A DNA stretch of 64,000 bases from Haloplanus salinus (GCF_003336245.1 NZ_QPHM01000001.1:2236113-2300112); one strand, 5' to 3'; counted from the stretch's first letter, positions 17,219 to 28,637 are shown. Numbers and translations are program-made. Notes: a model not told the origin generated them from the sequence alone.

Positions 17219-17512
17219 TTACTTCGCGTCGGGGCCGAAACAGCTTTCGGTGGCCGACGCGGTCCGGAGCGGTTCGACCCGCATCTCGAACCCGGGGCTG
17301 TAGTGCGTGACCGGATCGGCCGTCGGCGCCGGTAGCTCGGCCGCCTCGAAGAGGCCGCTCGGCCGTATCGTCGCGCCCACCGATCGGATGTCCCACGGCT
17401 TCCGGTCGAGTTCGCCGACCGCGAGGGACCTTTGCCGGCGAGACGCCGTCTGCGCCTCGCGTAGCGGACGGTCGGGGGTCGTCGTTTTTTATGCGGGCGC
17501 GACCAACGCCCA
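17219..17512 (-). pseudogene. C-terminal remnant of a DUF2071 (YqjF-like) gene
   Basis: This minus frame is open for about 97 codons and ends in a clean TAA. It reads AVGELDRKPWDIRSVGATI, then GLFEAAELPAPTADPVTHYSPGFEMRVEPLR. It lines up with the C-terminus of the intact DUF2071 protein at 24428-25156 (HPPWELSDATLTVRENTLFEA...VRYSPGLDVTAGRIRRV). There is no ATG, only a possible TTG at 17512, and the upstream part runs into the rpa1 promoter. About 150 N-terminal residues expected of the family are missing. I infer a decayed gene cut by rearrangement; translation of a short protein is not excluded. Confidence 0.6.
17484..17493 (+). promoter_or_regulatory. TATA box of the rpa1-rpap1-rpe operon
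   Basis: GTTTTTTATG lies 25-34 bases before the ATG at 17518. The spacing supports a leaderless mRNA and this start rather than the in-frame ATG at 17491, which lies inside the box. Confidence 0.6.
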
Positions 17513-17517
17513 ACCTG

Positions 17518-18788
17518 ATGAACGTCGACGATCATGCCGAGGAACTCGCCTCCGACCTCGGCGTAGACAAAGCGGAGGTCAAAGAGGACCTGGAGAGCCT
17601 GCTGGAGTACAACGTCCCGGTCGAGGAAGCCACGGCGAGCATCCGCCGCAAGCACGGCGGCGACGGCGGAGCCGCGTCGTCGGCGCCGACGGCCAAACCC
17701 GTTGCCGACGTGACGCCCGACGACGGCGCCGTCACCGCGACGGTTCGGGTGCTCACGAAGGGCACCCGGTCCATCCGCTACCAGGGCGAGGACCAGGTGA
17801 TCCGCGAGGGCGAGTTCGCGGACGACACCGGCCGCATCTCCTACACGGCGTGGGAGGCGTTCGACTTCGAACCCGGCGACTCGGTCACCGTCGGCAACGC
17901 GAACGTCCGCGAGTGGGAGGGCCGGCCCGAACTGAACCTGGGGACGAACACCACCGTCGCCGCGGCGTCGGAGCCGGTCGAGACGCCGTACGCGGTGGGC
18001 GGCGACCGCGACCTGGTCGACCTCGAACCCGGCGACCGTGGGCGGGCCGTCGAGGTGGCGGTACAGGAACTCGACCGCCGCACCATCGACGGGCGCGACG
18101 GCGAGACGGAGATCCTCTCTGGCGTCGTCGCCGACGAGACGGCGCGGCTCCCGCTGACCGACTGGGACCCCCACGCCGACGTCGAGGAGGGGGCGGCCCT
18201 CCGCCTCGCGGACGTGTACGTCCGCGAGTATCGCGGCGTCCCCCAAGTGAACATCACGGAGTTCTCGACGGTCCGGCGGCTGGAGCGCGAGATCACCGCC
18301 CCCGCCACGGCGCCGCGCATGGGCGTCGGCGAGGCCGTCGACTCGGGCGGCCTGTTCGACGTGGCGCTCGTGGGCAACGTCATCGAGGTTCGCGACGGCT
18401 CCGGCCTGATCGAGCGGTGTCCGGAGTGTGGCCGCGTCGTCCAGAACGGGCAGTGTCGCGCCCACGGCGACGTCGAGGGTGAGGACGACCTGCGGGTGAA
18501 GGCCATCCTCGACGACGGGACGGGGACGGTGACGGTCGTCCTCGACACCGACCTGACCGCCGAAGTGTACGGCGGCGGGGTCGAGGACGCCAAGGCCGCC
18601 GCCCGCGACGCGATGGACAAGGAAGTCGTCGCCGACGAGATCCGTGACCGCATCGTTGGCCGCGAGTACCGCGTCCGCGGCTCGCTCTCGGTCGACGAGT
18701 ACGGCGCCAACCTCGACGCCGACGAGTTCGCGGAGAGCGCGGACGACCCAGCGGACCGGGCGAGCGAACTCCTCGCGGGGGTGGCGCG

Positions 18789-18792
<4 letters not shown>
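17518..18792 (+). CDS. rpa1: Replication protein A subunit (Rpa1-type, three OB folds plus zinc finger)
   Basis: 424 residues. An N-terminal helical segment (HAEELASDLGVDKAEVKEDLESLLEY) precedes three OB folds (roughly 60-160, 165-265, 285-400), with repeated patterns such as VTATVRVLTKGTRSIRYQG and FDVALVGNVIEVRDGSGLI. The third carries a zinc finger, CPECGRVVQNGQCRAH. It binds single-stranded DNA in replication and repair. The downstream partner and phosphoesterase match the rpa1-rpap1-rpe operon known from Haloferax volcanii, which is why I use that name. The stop overlaps the next ATG (ATGA). Confidence 0.92.
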
Positions 18793-20384
<1,592 letters not shown>

Positions 20385-20386
20385 CG

Positions 20387-21142
20387 GTGCTCGTCGAACC
20401 GGTGCCCGGCGAACCGGCCGCCGTCGCGGACTGTGGCACCGAACGCGCGCTCGTCGTCGCCGACTACCACGCCGGCATCGAGGCCGGCCTCCGATACGAG
20501 CGTGGCGTCGAACTCCGGAGCGACGCCGACGGTCGCCGCGAGCGCCTCCGTGCGCTAGGTGATCGCGTCTCGCCGGACCGCGTCGTCGTCCTCGGCGACC
20601 TGGTTCACCGGATCGGCGACCCCGGCGAGGGCGAGCACGACGAGGTGGCGGCGCTGCTGGATGCGCTGCCCGCTCCGTTGACGCTCGTCCCCGGCAACCA
20701 CGACGGTGGCGTCGCGGACGCCTACGACCGGATCGAGGTGGTCGATTCCGGTGGCCTGCGGCTGGGCGACGTGGGCTTCGTCCACGGCCACACCTGGCCC
20801 GACCGGGCAGTGCTCGGCGCCGAGACGGTGTGTATGGGCCACGAACACCCACAGGTTCGGCTGGAGGACGAGGTGGGCGGCGGCCGGGCGGAGAAGGCGT
20901 GGCTTCGGGGGCGGCTCTCTCCCGACCCCTTCGCCGACCATTTGGGGGTGGTGCCCGAGTCGCTGGGCTGGACGACCCCCGAACTCGTCGTCTTCCCGGC
21001 GTTCAACGATCGCTCGGGAGGGACGTGGATCAACGCCGACGGCCAAACGTTTCTCTCGCCGTTTCTCCCCGATGGCCTCGCCGACGACGCGGAGGCGTAC
21101 CTGCTCGACGGGACGCGGTTGGGGGCGTACCGGCGAGTGTGA
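20387..21142 (+). CDS. rpe: RPA-associated metallophosphoesterase (Rpe)
   Basis: 251 residues if translation starts at the GTG at 20387, two bases after the rpap1 stop; this start gives VLVEPVPGEPAAVADCGTER. All calcineurin-type metal motifs are present: DYHAG (DxH), VVLGDLVHR (GD), LVPGNHDG (GNHD), FVHGHTW (GH) and CMGHEHPQ (GHxH). It is the third gene of the rpa1 operon, where an associated phosphoesterase is also known in Haloferax. Its substrate is unknown; a nuclease or nucleotidase role in DNA repair is likely. Confidence 0.9.
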   Translation: MLVEPVPGEPAAVADCGTERALVVADYHAGIEAGLRYERGVELRSDADGRRERLRALGDRVSPDRVVVLGDLVHRIGDPGEGEHDEVAALLDALPAPLTLVPGNHDGGVADAYDRIEVVDSGGLRLGDVGFVHGHTWPDRAVLGAETVCMGHEHPQVRLEDEVGGGRAEKAWLRGRLSPDPFADHLGVVPESLGWTTPELVVFPAFNDRSGGTWINADGQTFLSPFLPDGLADDAEAYLLDGTRLGAYRRV

Positions 21143-21145
21143 CGC

Positions 21146-21499
21146 TTACGCCCCCGGCACGCCGAACGCGCCGATGCCGACGCCGAACGCGACGTTCACG
21201 ACGAAGAGGATCAGTAGCGCCGCGACCCAGGCGACGAGTCCCATCACGGCGGCCGCCCCCCAGCCGCCGGGATACCGCCACTTTAGGACGCCGATCCACA
21301 CGATCAGCGCGACGATGGGACCGATCAGCGGGATCCACGAGACGACCGCCCAACCGAGGGCGCCGAGCAGAGCGGTGACGACGGCGCGACCGTAGTCGTC
21401 GACGTCCGCGACGGTCCGCGCGCTCACGTAGATGGCGAACCCGCCGACGAGCAAGGCGACGACGAACGCGACCAGCGAGCCGACAAAGGGGATGGGCAT
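21146..21499 (-). CDS. Conserved four-helix membrane protein
   Basis: 117 residues from the ATG at 21499 (MPIPFVGSLVAFVVALLVGGFAIYVSARTVADVDDYGRAVVTALLGALGW). Four hydrophobic segments fill the protein, with the loop VSWIPLIGPIVALIVWIGVLKWRYPGGW. It converges on rpe, the stops 3 bases apart. Function unknown. Confidence 0.8.
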   Translation of the reverse strand: MPIPFVGSLVAFVVALLVGGFAIYVSARTVADVDDYGRAVVTALLGALGWAVVSWIPLIGPIVALIVWIGVLKWRYPGGWGAAAVMGLVAWVAALLILFVVNVAFGVGIGAFGVPGA

Positions 21500-21590
21500 A
21501 CCGTCCGGATTCGGGCCGCCGTGACTAATCGCTATGGGTGGACGCCCCGCGAGCGGTGCTCTTAATCGGCTCGGACCGTTACGAACGTCG

Positions 21591-24431
21591 ATGGCAGACG
21601 GGACGCCGGTCGCCGGGATGGACGCCTTCACACACCTCGGCGACCGGGTGCGTGCAGCGCTCTCCGAACGTGGCTTCTCGACGCCGACGGAGCCACAACG
21701 CCGCGCGATCCCGCCACTCGCCGCCGGAGAGAACGCCCTCGTCCTCGCGCCGACGGGGACGGGAAAGACGGAGACGGCGATGCTCCCCGTCTTCGACTCG
21801 ATCCACCGCGCCGAGGATCGGTTCGGTATCTCCGCGCTCTACATCACGCCCCTACGGGCGCTCAACCGCGACATGCGCGAACGCCTCGACTGGTGGGGCG
21901 AGTATCTCGACGTCGAGGTGGACGTGCGCCACGGCGACACGACGCAGTACCAGCGGAGCAAGCAGGCCGACGACCCGCCGGACGTGTTGGTGACGACGCC
22001 GGAGACGCTGCAGGCGATGTTGACGGGCGAGAAGCTTCGGACGGCGCTGTCGGACGTCGAACACGTCGTCGTCGACGAGGTGCACGAACTCGCCTCCGCG
22101 AAACGTGGCGCGCAGTTGACCGTGGGTCTCGAACGGCTCCGAAACCTGGCCGGCCCGTTCCAGCGCGTCGGCCTCTCGGCGACGGTCGGCTCGCCCGAGG
22201 AGGTTGGCAAGTTCCTCACCGGCGACCGCGGCTGTGCGCTCGTGGAAGTGGACGCCGGCACGAACGTCGACTTCCGGGTCCGGAACCCGGAACCGACCGA
22301 CGAGGACGAGCGACTGGCGGGCGAACTCGCAACTGACGTGGACATCGCCAGCCACGTCCGCGCGATCCGCGACATCGTCGCCGAGAACGAGTCGACGCTG
22401 GTGTTCGTCAACACGCGGCAGACGGCCGAAGCGCTGGGATCGCGGTTCAAACGCCTCGACGCACCTATCGGCGTCCACCACGGCTCGCTCTCGAAGGAGG
22501 CTCGCATCGACGTGGAGGAAGCGTTCAAACGCGGCGAGATAGACGGGCTGGTCTGCACCTCCTCGATGGAACTCGGCATCGACGTGGGGCGGGTGGATCA
22601 CGTCGTCCAGTACGGGAGTCCCCGGGAGGTGGCCCGGCTACTCCAGCGGGTCGGTCGTGCGGGCCACCGCCGCGACGCCGTCTCGGAAGGGACCATCCTC
22701 GTCGATCACCCGGACGACACGCTGGAAGCGCTGGCCATCGCCCGCCGGGCCGTCGCGGGCGAGGTGGAACCCGCGGCGATCCACCACGGCAGCCTCGACG
22801 TGGTCGCCAACCAGACCGTCGGTCTCGTGATGGATCACGGCGAAATCGACGCCCGCGACGCTTACGAGACGCTGACGCGGGCGTACCCCTTCCGTGACCT
22901 CTCGGAAGCACGGTTCCGCGAGGTGGTGCGCGAACTGTCGGGCAACCGCCTCCTGTGGCTGGAGGCGGAGGCCGACCGCCTCGAGAAGTCGGGGGGGACG
23001 TGGCGGTACTTCTACGCCAACCTCTCGATGATCCCCGACGAGGAGACCTACGAGGTGTACGACCTCTCCTCCCGAGAGACGGTCGGGACGCTGGACGAGA
23101 AGTTCGTGCTCAACTTCGCGACGCCCGGCGAGACGTTCATCCAGCGCGGCGAGATGTGGCGGATCACCGAAGTCGACGAGGAGGAGACGCGTGTGGAGGT
23201 GACGCCCATCGAGGACCCCGCGGGCGAGGTGCCGTCGTGGACGGGGTCGGAGATACCCGTCCCGGCTGCCGTCGCGGGCGAAGTCGGCGAGATGCGCGGC
23301 GTCGCCGCCGGCCAGTTCGAGGGTAGCGCCGACCGTCCGGCCGTCGCCCGCGAGTTCCTCCCACGGTATCCAGGCGACGAGCGTACCGTGAGTGAGGCAC
23401 TCGATCCGGTCGAACGGCAGGTCGAGGCGGGCGCACCCCTCCCGACGGACGACCGAATCGTCGTCGAGGGGCAGGGCCGGACCGTCGTCGTCGACGCCGC
23501 CTTCGGCCACGAGGTAAACGAGACGCTCGGGCGCCTCTGCTCCGCGCTCGTCGGGCAGAAGACCGGCTCCTCGGTCGGGATGGAGGTCGATCCCTACCGG
23601 ATCGAACTGGAGGTGCCCGGCCGCACCGGCCCGAGCGACGTGGTGGACGTGTTGGAGACGACCGATCCCGAGCACGTCGAGGGTCTCCTCGAACTCGCGC
23701 TGAAGAACTCGGGTACGCTGAAGTTCACGCTCGCGCAGGTGGCCGCGAAGTTCGGCGCGCTCAAGCGCTACCAGGGGCAGGGTCGGTTCGGCGCCGACCG
23801 CCTACTGGCCGCGCTGGAGGACACCCCCGTCTACGACGAGGCGATTCGGGAGGTGTTCCACACGGACCTCGCCGTCGACGCGGCGGCCGACGTGCTCGAA
23901 CGCGTCCAGTCGGGTGGCGTCGACCTCGTCACCGCGCGGGAACTGACGCCCATCGGCACCGGCGGACGGTCGAGCGGGCGGGAACTCCTCGTCCCGGAGA
24001 ACGCGGACGCGAGCGTCGTCGAGACGCTGAAAGAGCGGATTCACGAGGACCGAGTGATCCTCGCTTGCCTCCACTGCACGGAGTGGACGCGGAAGACGAA
24101 GGTGAAACGCGTCCCCGACCAGCCGCGGTGTCCGGAGTGCGAGTCCACGCGGGTCGCCGCGCTGAACCCGTGGGACGAGGCGGCTGTGAAGGCAGTGCGA
24201 GCCGAGGAGAAGGACGAGGAACAGGAACGGCTGACCGAACGCGCCTACCGGTCGGCCAACCTCGTCCAGAGTCACGGCAAGCAGGCCGTCGTCGCCATGG
24301 CCGCCCGGGGCGTCGGCCCGCACAACGCCGCCCGGATCATCGCCAAACTCCGCGAGAACGAGGCCGACTTCTATCGCGACATCCTCGAACAGGAGCGCCA
24401 GTACGCGCGAACGCAGTCGTTCTGGGACTAG
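21591..24431 (+). CDS. lhr: Lhr-type superfamily 2 DNA helicase
   Basis: 946 residues from the ATG at 21591, 25-30 bases after a CTCTTAAT TATA box (start at 21618 also possible). Motifs: Q STPTEPQRRAIP, I APTGTGKTETA, II VVDEVHEL, III GLSATVG, IV LVFVNTRQTAEALGSRF, V GLVCTSSMELGIDVGRVDHVVQYGSP, VI LLQRVGRAGHRR. A winged-helix domain and the Lhr core domain (FVLNFATPGETFIQRGEMWRI) follow. A C-terminal zinc module has CLHCTEWTRKTKV...CPECES, then a helix-hairpin-helix-like AARGVGPHNAARIIAKL. Lhr proteins translocate 3'-5' on DNA in repair. Confidence 0.93.
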   Translation: MADGTPVAGMDAFTHLGDRVRAALSERGFSTPTEPQRRAIPPLAAGENALVLAPTGTGKTETAMLPVFDSIHRAEDRFGISALYITPLRALNRDMRERLDWWGEYLDVEVDVRHGDTTQYQRSKQADDPPDVLVTTPETLQAMLTGEKLRTALSDVEHVVVDEVHELASAKRGAQLTVGLERLRNLAGPFQRVGLSATVGSPEEVGKFLTGDRGCALVEVDAGTNVDFRVRNPEPTDEDERLAGELATDVDIASHVRAIRDIVAENESTLVFVNTRQTAEALGSRFKRLDAPIGVHHGSLSKEARIDVEEAFKRGEIDGLVCTSSMELGIDVGRVDHVVQYGSPREVARLLQRVGRAGHRRDAVSEGTILVDHPDDTLEALAIARRAVAGEVEPAAIHHGSLDVVANQTVGLVMDHGEIDARDAYETLTRAYPFRDLSEARFREVVRELSGNRLLWLEAEADRLEKSGGTWRYFYANLSMIPDEETYEVYDLSSRETVGTLDEKFVLNFATPGETFIQRGEMWRITEVDEEETRVEVTPIEDPAGEVPSWTGSEIPVPAAVAGEVGEMRGVAAGQFEGSADRPAVAREFLPRYPGDERTVSEALDPVERQVEAGAPLPTDDRIVVEGQGRTVVVDAAFGHEVNETLGRLCSALVGQKTGSSVGMEVDPYRIELEVPGRTGPSDVVDVLETTDPEHVEGLLELALKNSGTLKFTLAQVAAKFGALKRYQGQGRFGADRLLAALEDTPVYDEAIREVFHTDLAVDAAADVLERVQSGGVDLVTARELTPIGTGGRSSGRELLVPENADASVVETLKERIHEDRVILACLHCTEWTRKTKVKRVPDQPRCPECESTRVAALNPWDEAAVKAVRAEEKDEEQERLTERAYRSANLVQSHGKQAVVAMAARGVGPHNAARIIAKLRENEADFYRDILEQERQYARTQSFWD

Positions 24432-25156
24432 ACGCGTCGAATCCGCCCCGCGGTCACGTCGAGACCCGGGCTGTACCGCACGTGTGGGTCGCCCTCCGGA
24501 TGCTCGAACCCGTTCGCTTCGAACAGCGTGTTCTCCCGGACGGTGAGCGTCGCGTCGCTCAGTTCCCACGGCGGGTGCTCGATCGCACCCCGGTAGAGTC
24601 GGCCGTCGTCGCTCTCGGTGTAAAACCGGTAGCGCTCGGTGAGGAAGGCGTCGAGCGACCCCGGACCGACCGGTTCGGCCCCGCCAGTCGGGTGATACGT
24701 CGCGTCGAACCGCGCCGGCGACGCCCCGCGGTGGGTGCGCCGACTCCGGAAGCGGAGCGCGCCGTCGTCCCGGTCCCCGACCTGCATCGCCGCCCGGTAG
24801 TATGGCAGCCGAAACAGGCCACGGGCCAGCGACACCCCGATCCGGTCGTCGGCGTCGAGGTTGTAGAAGTAGACGCCACCGCCCGTCGATCCACGGACGT
24901 ACGTCCGCAGGTTCAGTTCGGGAAAGGAGAGACCGACCGGGGCGCCACGAGGGCGGATCGACTCCATCCGAAAGCCCACGACGCCGAGGTAGGCGTCGCC
25001 GTCGTGCGTGTCGACGTCGAGGCCGTCGGGGAGCGTCGCCGCGACGAGTTCGGGGGCGACCGGCCAGTGGGCGAAGAGGACGTCGGTCCAGCGCATCGAC
25101 AGGAGCGTACGCATGGGCGACGGTAGGGTCGCGAGCGGCTTCGGTCCGTCGGTCAT
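24428..25156 (-). CDS. DUF2071 (YqjF-like) family protein
   Basis: 242 residues from the ATG at 25156; an ATG one codon upstream also exists. Family pattern: MRWTDVLFAHWPVAPELVAATLPDGLDVDTHDGDAYLGVVGFRM, then SFPELNLRTYVRG and VYFYNLDADDRIGVSLARGLFRLPYY. The fold is acetoacetate-decarboxylase-like and the function is unknown. The start overlaps the stop of the Nudix gene (ATGA), so it is last in the CDC48-Nudix-DUF2071 operon. A C-terminal fragment of a paralogue is at 17219-17512. Confidence 0.9.
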   Translation of the reverse strand: MTDGPKPLATLPSPMRTLLSMRWTDVLFAHWPVAPELVAATLPDGLDVDTHDGDAYLGVVGFRMESIRPRGAPVGLSFPELNLRTYVRGSTGGGVYFYNLDADDRIGVSLARGLFRLPYYRAAMQVGDRDDGALRFRSRRTHRGASPARFDATYHPTGGAEPVGPGSLDAFLTERYRFYTESDDGRLYRGAIEHPPWELSDATLTVRENTLFEANGFEHPEGDPHVRYSPGLDVTAGRIRRV

Positions 25157-25605
25157 CACTCCCCGAGGCCGGCGTCACGCAGGTACGCTTCGACGTACGG
25201 GTGGAGGTCGGGAAACGGCGGTTCGAAGACGCGGAGGTCGCTGTGCTGGCCGTCGGCGGCGAATCGCTCACCCTGTGACCGGACGACGACGCCGTTCGCG
25301 AGGTAGTGTTTCGTCGCCACGTCGTCGAATTCGCTCTCGTCCCAGAGGTGTTCGTAGACGCCTAGGCGCTCCTCGATCCGCACGTCGACGCCGAGTTCCG
25401 CCTCGGCGACCCGGTGGACCGCGGCGTCGAGGCGTTCGTCCTTTCGGACCCGGCCACCGGGGACGAACCACTCGCCCCGTCCCGGCCGGTTCGTCCGCTT
25501 GCCGAGGACGACCCCACCTGCGTGTCGGACGATCAGGTCGACCGAGACGATGGGGACGTGTTCGACGATGTCGTGCCACGTCCCCTCGGGGATGGGTCCG
25601 GTCAT
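25156..25605 (-). CDS. Nudix hydrolase, GDP-mannose mannosyl hydrolase-like
   Basis: 149 residues. The Nudix region is GEWFVPGGRVRKDERLDAAVHRVAEAELGVDV. The Glu positions deviate from the classic REUxEE box in the way seen in GDP-mannose mannosyl hydrolases, which cut sugar nucleotides at the glycosidic carbon. The surrounding sequence (IVSVDLIVRHAGGVVLGKRTNRPGRGEW, HYLANGVVV) also fits that subfamily. The start overlaps the stop of the CDC48-like gene and its stop overlaps the DUF2071 start, so translation is coupled. Confidence 0.88.
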   Translation of the reverse strand: MTGPIPEGTWHDIVEHVPIVSVDLIVRHAGGVVLGKRTNRPGRGEWFVPGGRVRKDERLDAAVHRVAEAELGVDVRIEERLGVYEHLWDESEFDDVATKHYLANGVVVRSQGERFAADGQHSDLRVFEPPFPDLHPYVEAYLRDAGLGE

Positions 25606-27767
25606 CGCTCCGCAAGCGACGGCTCGACCGTCTCCAGCGCCGCCTCGAAGTGGGCGGCCGTCAGCGACACCTCGTCGGCGTGGTCGTTCGCCTCGGGACC
25701 GGGGTAGGCGTCGGCCACCGCTCGCACCGCGAGCATGGCGGCCTCCCGGCAGACGGCCGTGAGGTCGGCGCCGGAGTACCCCGCCGTCCGCGCCGCCACG
25801 TCGTCGAGGTCCACGGCGTCGTTGTGGGGTTTCTCCCGCGTGTGGACGTCGAGGATCGCGCGCCGGGCGGCCTCGTCGGGCGCCGGTACCTCGACGTGTG
25901 ATTCGAGCCGCCCGGCCCGGAGGAGCGCCGGATCGAGGGCGTCCTTCCGGTTCGTCGCCGCGAGGACGATCAGGTTGGGGTTGTCGGCGACTGCGTCGAA
26001 CTCGGTCAGCAGTTGGGAGACGACGCGCTCGGTCACCTCGTTGCTCGCGCGGTCACGGTCGGTCGCCACGGCGTCGATTTCGTCGAAGAAGACGATTGCC
26101 GGTGCGGTCTGGCGGGCGCGGTCGAACACCTCCCGAACCGCCTTCTCGCTCTCGCCGACGTAGCGATCCAGAAGCTCCGGCCCCTGCACGCGGACGAAGT
26201 TCACCTCGCTCTCGGCGGCGACGGCGCGCGCGAGGAGGGTCTTGCCCGTCCCCGGCGGGCCGTAGAGTAGGACGCCGGAGGGCGGATCGGCGTCCGCGGC
26301 CTCGAACAGCGGGCCGTAGGTGAGCGGCCACGTCACCGCCCGCTCCAGGGTGGCCTTCGCCTCCGCCAAGCCGCCGACGGATTCGAACCCCTCCGTCGGC
26401 GCCTCCGAGACGTACTCGCGCATGGCGCTGGGGTCGACGCTCGCCATCGCCGTCTCGAAGTCGTCGCGTGTCACCCGAATCTCGGCCGTCGGCGTCCCCT
26501 CGCGCTTGGCGCGGCGGAGCGCCGACATCGCGGCCTCCGTCACCAGCGACTCGAGGTCGGCGCCGACGAAGCCGTGCGTACGGGCGGCGAGGCGGTCGAG
26601 GGCCACGTCGTCGGTCATCGGGACGCGTCGCGTGTGGACGTCGAGGATCTCGCGCCGGCCGGCGACGCCGGGGACGCCGATCTCGATCTCGCGGTCGAAG
26701 CGCCCGCCCCGGCGGAGCGCGGGGTCGAGGTCGTCGACGCGGTTGGTGGCGCCGATGACGATCACCTCGCCCCGCGCCTCCAACCCGTCCATCAGGGAGA
26801 GGAGTTGCCCGACGATGCGATCCTCCATCCCGCCGCCGTCCTCGCGTTTCGGTGCGACGGAGTCGATTTCGTCGAAGAAGACGATACTCGGCGCCTCCTC
26901 GCGGGCACGCTCGAACACCGAGCGCAGGCGCTCCTCGCTGTCGCCTTTGTACTTCGAGACGACCTCCGGGCCGGAGACGGAGATGAACGTCGCGTCCACC
27001 TCGTTGGCGACGGCCTTGGCGATCAGCGTCTTCCCCGTCCCCGGCGGTCCGTAGAGCAGGACGCCCTTCGGCGGGTCGACGCCGAGACGCGTGAACAGTT
27101 CCGGCTCCGCCAGCGGGAGTTCGATCATCTCCCGTACGAGGTCCAGTTCGTCGTCGAGGCCCCCGATGTCCTCGTAAGTAACGCCCGTCGCGGGGCGAGC
27201 GTCGCCACTCGGCGCGGGGGTGGACGGGGTCGGCTCGTCGTCGGTATCGGCGGCCGTCGACGGCCGACTCCCGCCGCCACCGACCAGTCGCAGGTCGGTT
27301 CCGTCGGCCGATCGGACGGCGCCGTCGGGCCGGGTTCCGACGACGACGAAGGGATCGGTGGCGACGCTATCGACCCGCACCTGATCGCCGTCGCGGAGCG
27401 GCCGCCCGTCGATGGCCCGCCGAAGCTCGCGGCGAACCGACTCGCGGTCCGCGCCGACTCCCGACGGCGTCGAGAGCGTGATGGAGTCGGCGTCGGCGAC
27501 GCTCACCCGGTGTACCCGGACGGTGTCGCCGACGGCCACGCCGGCGTCGCTCCGCGTCCCCGCGTCGATCAGGATAGCGTCGCCGGAAACGCCGGCCCGC
27601 GCCGGCCAGAGCTTCACCACCGTCTCGCGCTCGCCCGCGATGGTGACGGCGTCCCCGCTCAATACGCCGAGGCGCTTCCGGGCGGCCTCCGGCAACCGTG
27701 CGATGCCACGGCCCGCGTCCCGTTTCTCCGCGCTCCGGACCGTGAGTTCGACCGCGCCGTCGTTCAT
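25602..27767 (-). CDS. CDC48/VAT-like AAA+ ATPase
   Basis: 721 residues. The N-terminal double-psi barrel plus second N-domain (1-185) has RSAEKRDAGRGIARLPEAARKRLGVLSGDAVTI. Two AAA domains follow. D1 has Walker A GPPGTGKTLIAKA, Walker B IVFFDEIDSVAP and RRGGRFDREIEIGVP. D2 has GPPGTGKTLLARA, IVFFDEIDAVA and LLRAGRLESHVEVPAP. It unfolds proteins as a hexamer. It ends in SLAER rather than the hydrophobic-aromatic-Tyr tail used for proteasome docking, so this may be one of several paralogues with another partner. First gene of its operon. Confidence 0.94.
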   Translation of the reverse strand: MNDGAVELTVRSAEKRDAGRGIARLPEAARKRLGVLSGDAVTIAGERETVVKLWPARAGVSGDAILIDAGTRSDAGVAVGDTVRVHRVSVADADSITLSTPSGVGADRESVRRELRRAIDGRPLRDGDQVRVDSVATDPFVVVGTRPDGAVRSADGTDLRLVGGGGSRPSTAADTDDEPTPSTPAPSGDARPATGVTYEDIGGLDDELDLVREMIELPLAEPELFTRLGVDPPKGVLLYGPPGTGKTLIAKAVANEVDATFISVSGPEVVSKYKGDSEERLRSVFERAREEAPSIVFFDEIDSVAPKREDGGGMEDRIVGQLLSLMDGLEARGEVIVIGATNRVDDLDPALRRGGRFDREIEIGVPGVAGRREILDVHTRRVPMTDDVALDRLAARTHGFVGADLESLVTEAAMSALRRAKREGTPTAEIRVTRDDFETAMASVDPSAMREYVSEAPTEGFESVGGLAEAKATLERAVTWPLTYGPLFEAADADPPSGVLLYGPPGTGKTLLARAVAAESEVNFVRVQGPELLDRYVGESEKAVREVFDRARQTAPAIVFFDEIDAVATDRDRASNEVTERVVSQLLTEFDAVADNPNLIVLAATNRKDALDPALLRAGRLESHVEVPAPDEAARRAILDVHTREKPHNDAVDLDDVAARTAGYSGADLTAVCREAAMLAVRAVADAYPGPEANDHADEVSLTAAHFEAALETVEPSLAER

Positions 27768-27818
27768 TACCCGCCGGTAGGGGCCGCCCGGTCCTGTACC
27801 CTTCGCTCCCCGCCGTGG

Positions 27819-28637
27819 CTACCGCACCACGTCCGCGGCGACCGAGCCGAGCCGACCCACCTCGGCCCGCACGTGATCCCCCGGCTCGATGGGGTGAGCC
27901 CCGGGCGTTCCCGTCGATATCACGTCGCCCGGCTCCAGCGTCATCACCTCGGAGTGGTAGGCGACGAGTTCCCGCGGCGAGACGTGCATGTCGGCCACGG
28001 TGTTTCGCGCCCGCACCTCGTCGTTCACGACCGTCCGCACCGCGACGTCGTCGAGGGTCGCGCCCGGTCCCGGGACCGCAAGCCGTGGTCCGAGAACGAG
28101 GAAGGTGTCGTAGCTTTTCGCGCGCGTGAGGAACCGAGGGTTACGTTCGAGGACGTCCTCGGCGGTCATATCGATCACCGGAAGGTAGCCGGCGATCACC
28201 GCATCGGCGTCCTCGGCGGCGACGTTCCGACAGGTCCGCCCGATCACGACGGCGAGTTCGGCCTCCGCCGTGACGCGGTCGGACTGCTCGCGCGGCGGCA
28301 GGCGGATCGGCCCGCCCGGTCCCGTCGCCGCCGTCGTCGGCTTGAGGAAACTCGCCGGCTCGTCTGGGGGGTCCTCCGAGAGGTCCGCCGCGTGGTCGGC
28401 GTAGTTGAGGCCGATACCGAACAGTTTGCCGGGGTCGGCGAGCGGGGGGCCGAAAGTGATCCCCTCACGTGGGATGGGGTCGGCCGTCGTCGACTCGGCG
28501 GCCGGGAGGCCCTCGGTCGCTCGCGGGAGCGCGTCTCGGACGCTCGACGCGTCGGGGTACGCCGCGCCGAGAGGAACGAACCCGTCGTCGTCGCCGAGGA
28601 GTGGGTCGCCGGCTGCGGTGCGGGCGAGCGAGCGCAT
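27819..28637 (-). CDS. Fumarylacetoacetate hydrolase (FAH) family protein
   Basis: 272 residues from the ATG at 28637 (MRSLARTAAGD); the open frame continues far upstream but without family sequence. FAH landmarks: KLFGIGLNYADHAADL, FLKPTTAATGPGGPI, AEAELAVVIGR (metal-binding Glu), GYLPVIDMTAEDV, LGPRLAVPGPGATLDD and GDVISTGTPGAHPIEPGD. Members hydrolyse or hydrate C-C bonds in aromatic or sugar-acid catabolism, or decarboxylate oxaloacetate. The substrate here is unknown. Confidence 0.92.
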   Translation of the reverse strand: MRSLARTAAGDPLLGDDDGFVPLGAAYPDASSVRDALPRATEGLPAAESTTADPIPREGITFGPPLADPGKLFGIGLNYADHAADLSEDPPDEPASFLKPTTAATGPGGPIRLPPREQSDRVTAEAELAVVIGRTCRNVAAEDADAVIAGYLPVIDMTAEDVLERNPRFLTRAKSYDTFLVLGPRLAVPGPGATLDDVAVRTVVNDEVRARNTVADMHVSPRELVAYHSEVMTLEPGDVISTGTPGAHPIEPGDHVRAEVGRLGSVAADVVR

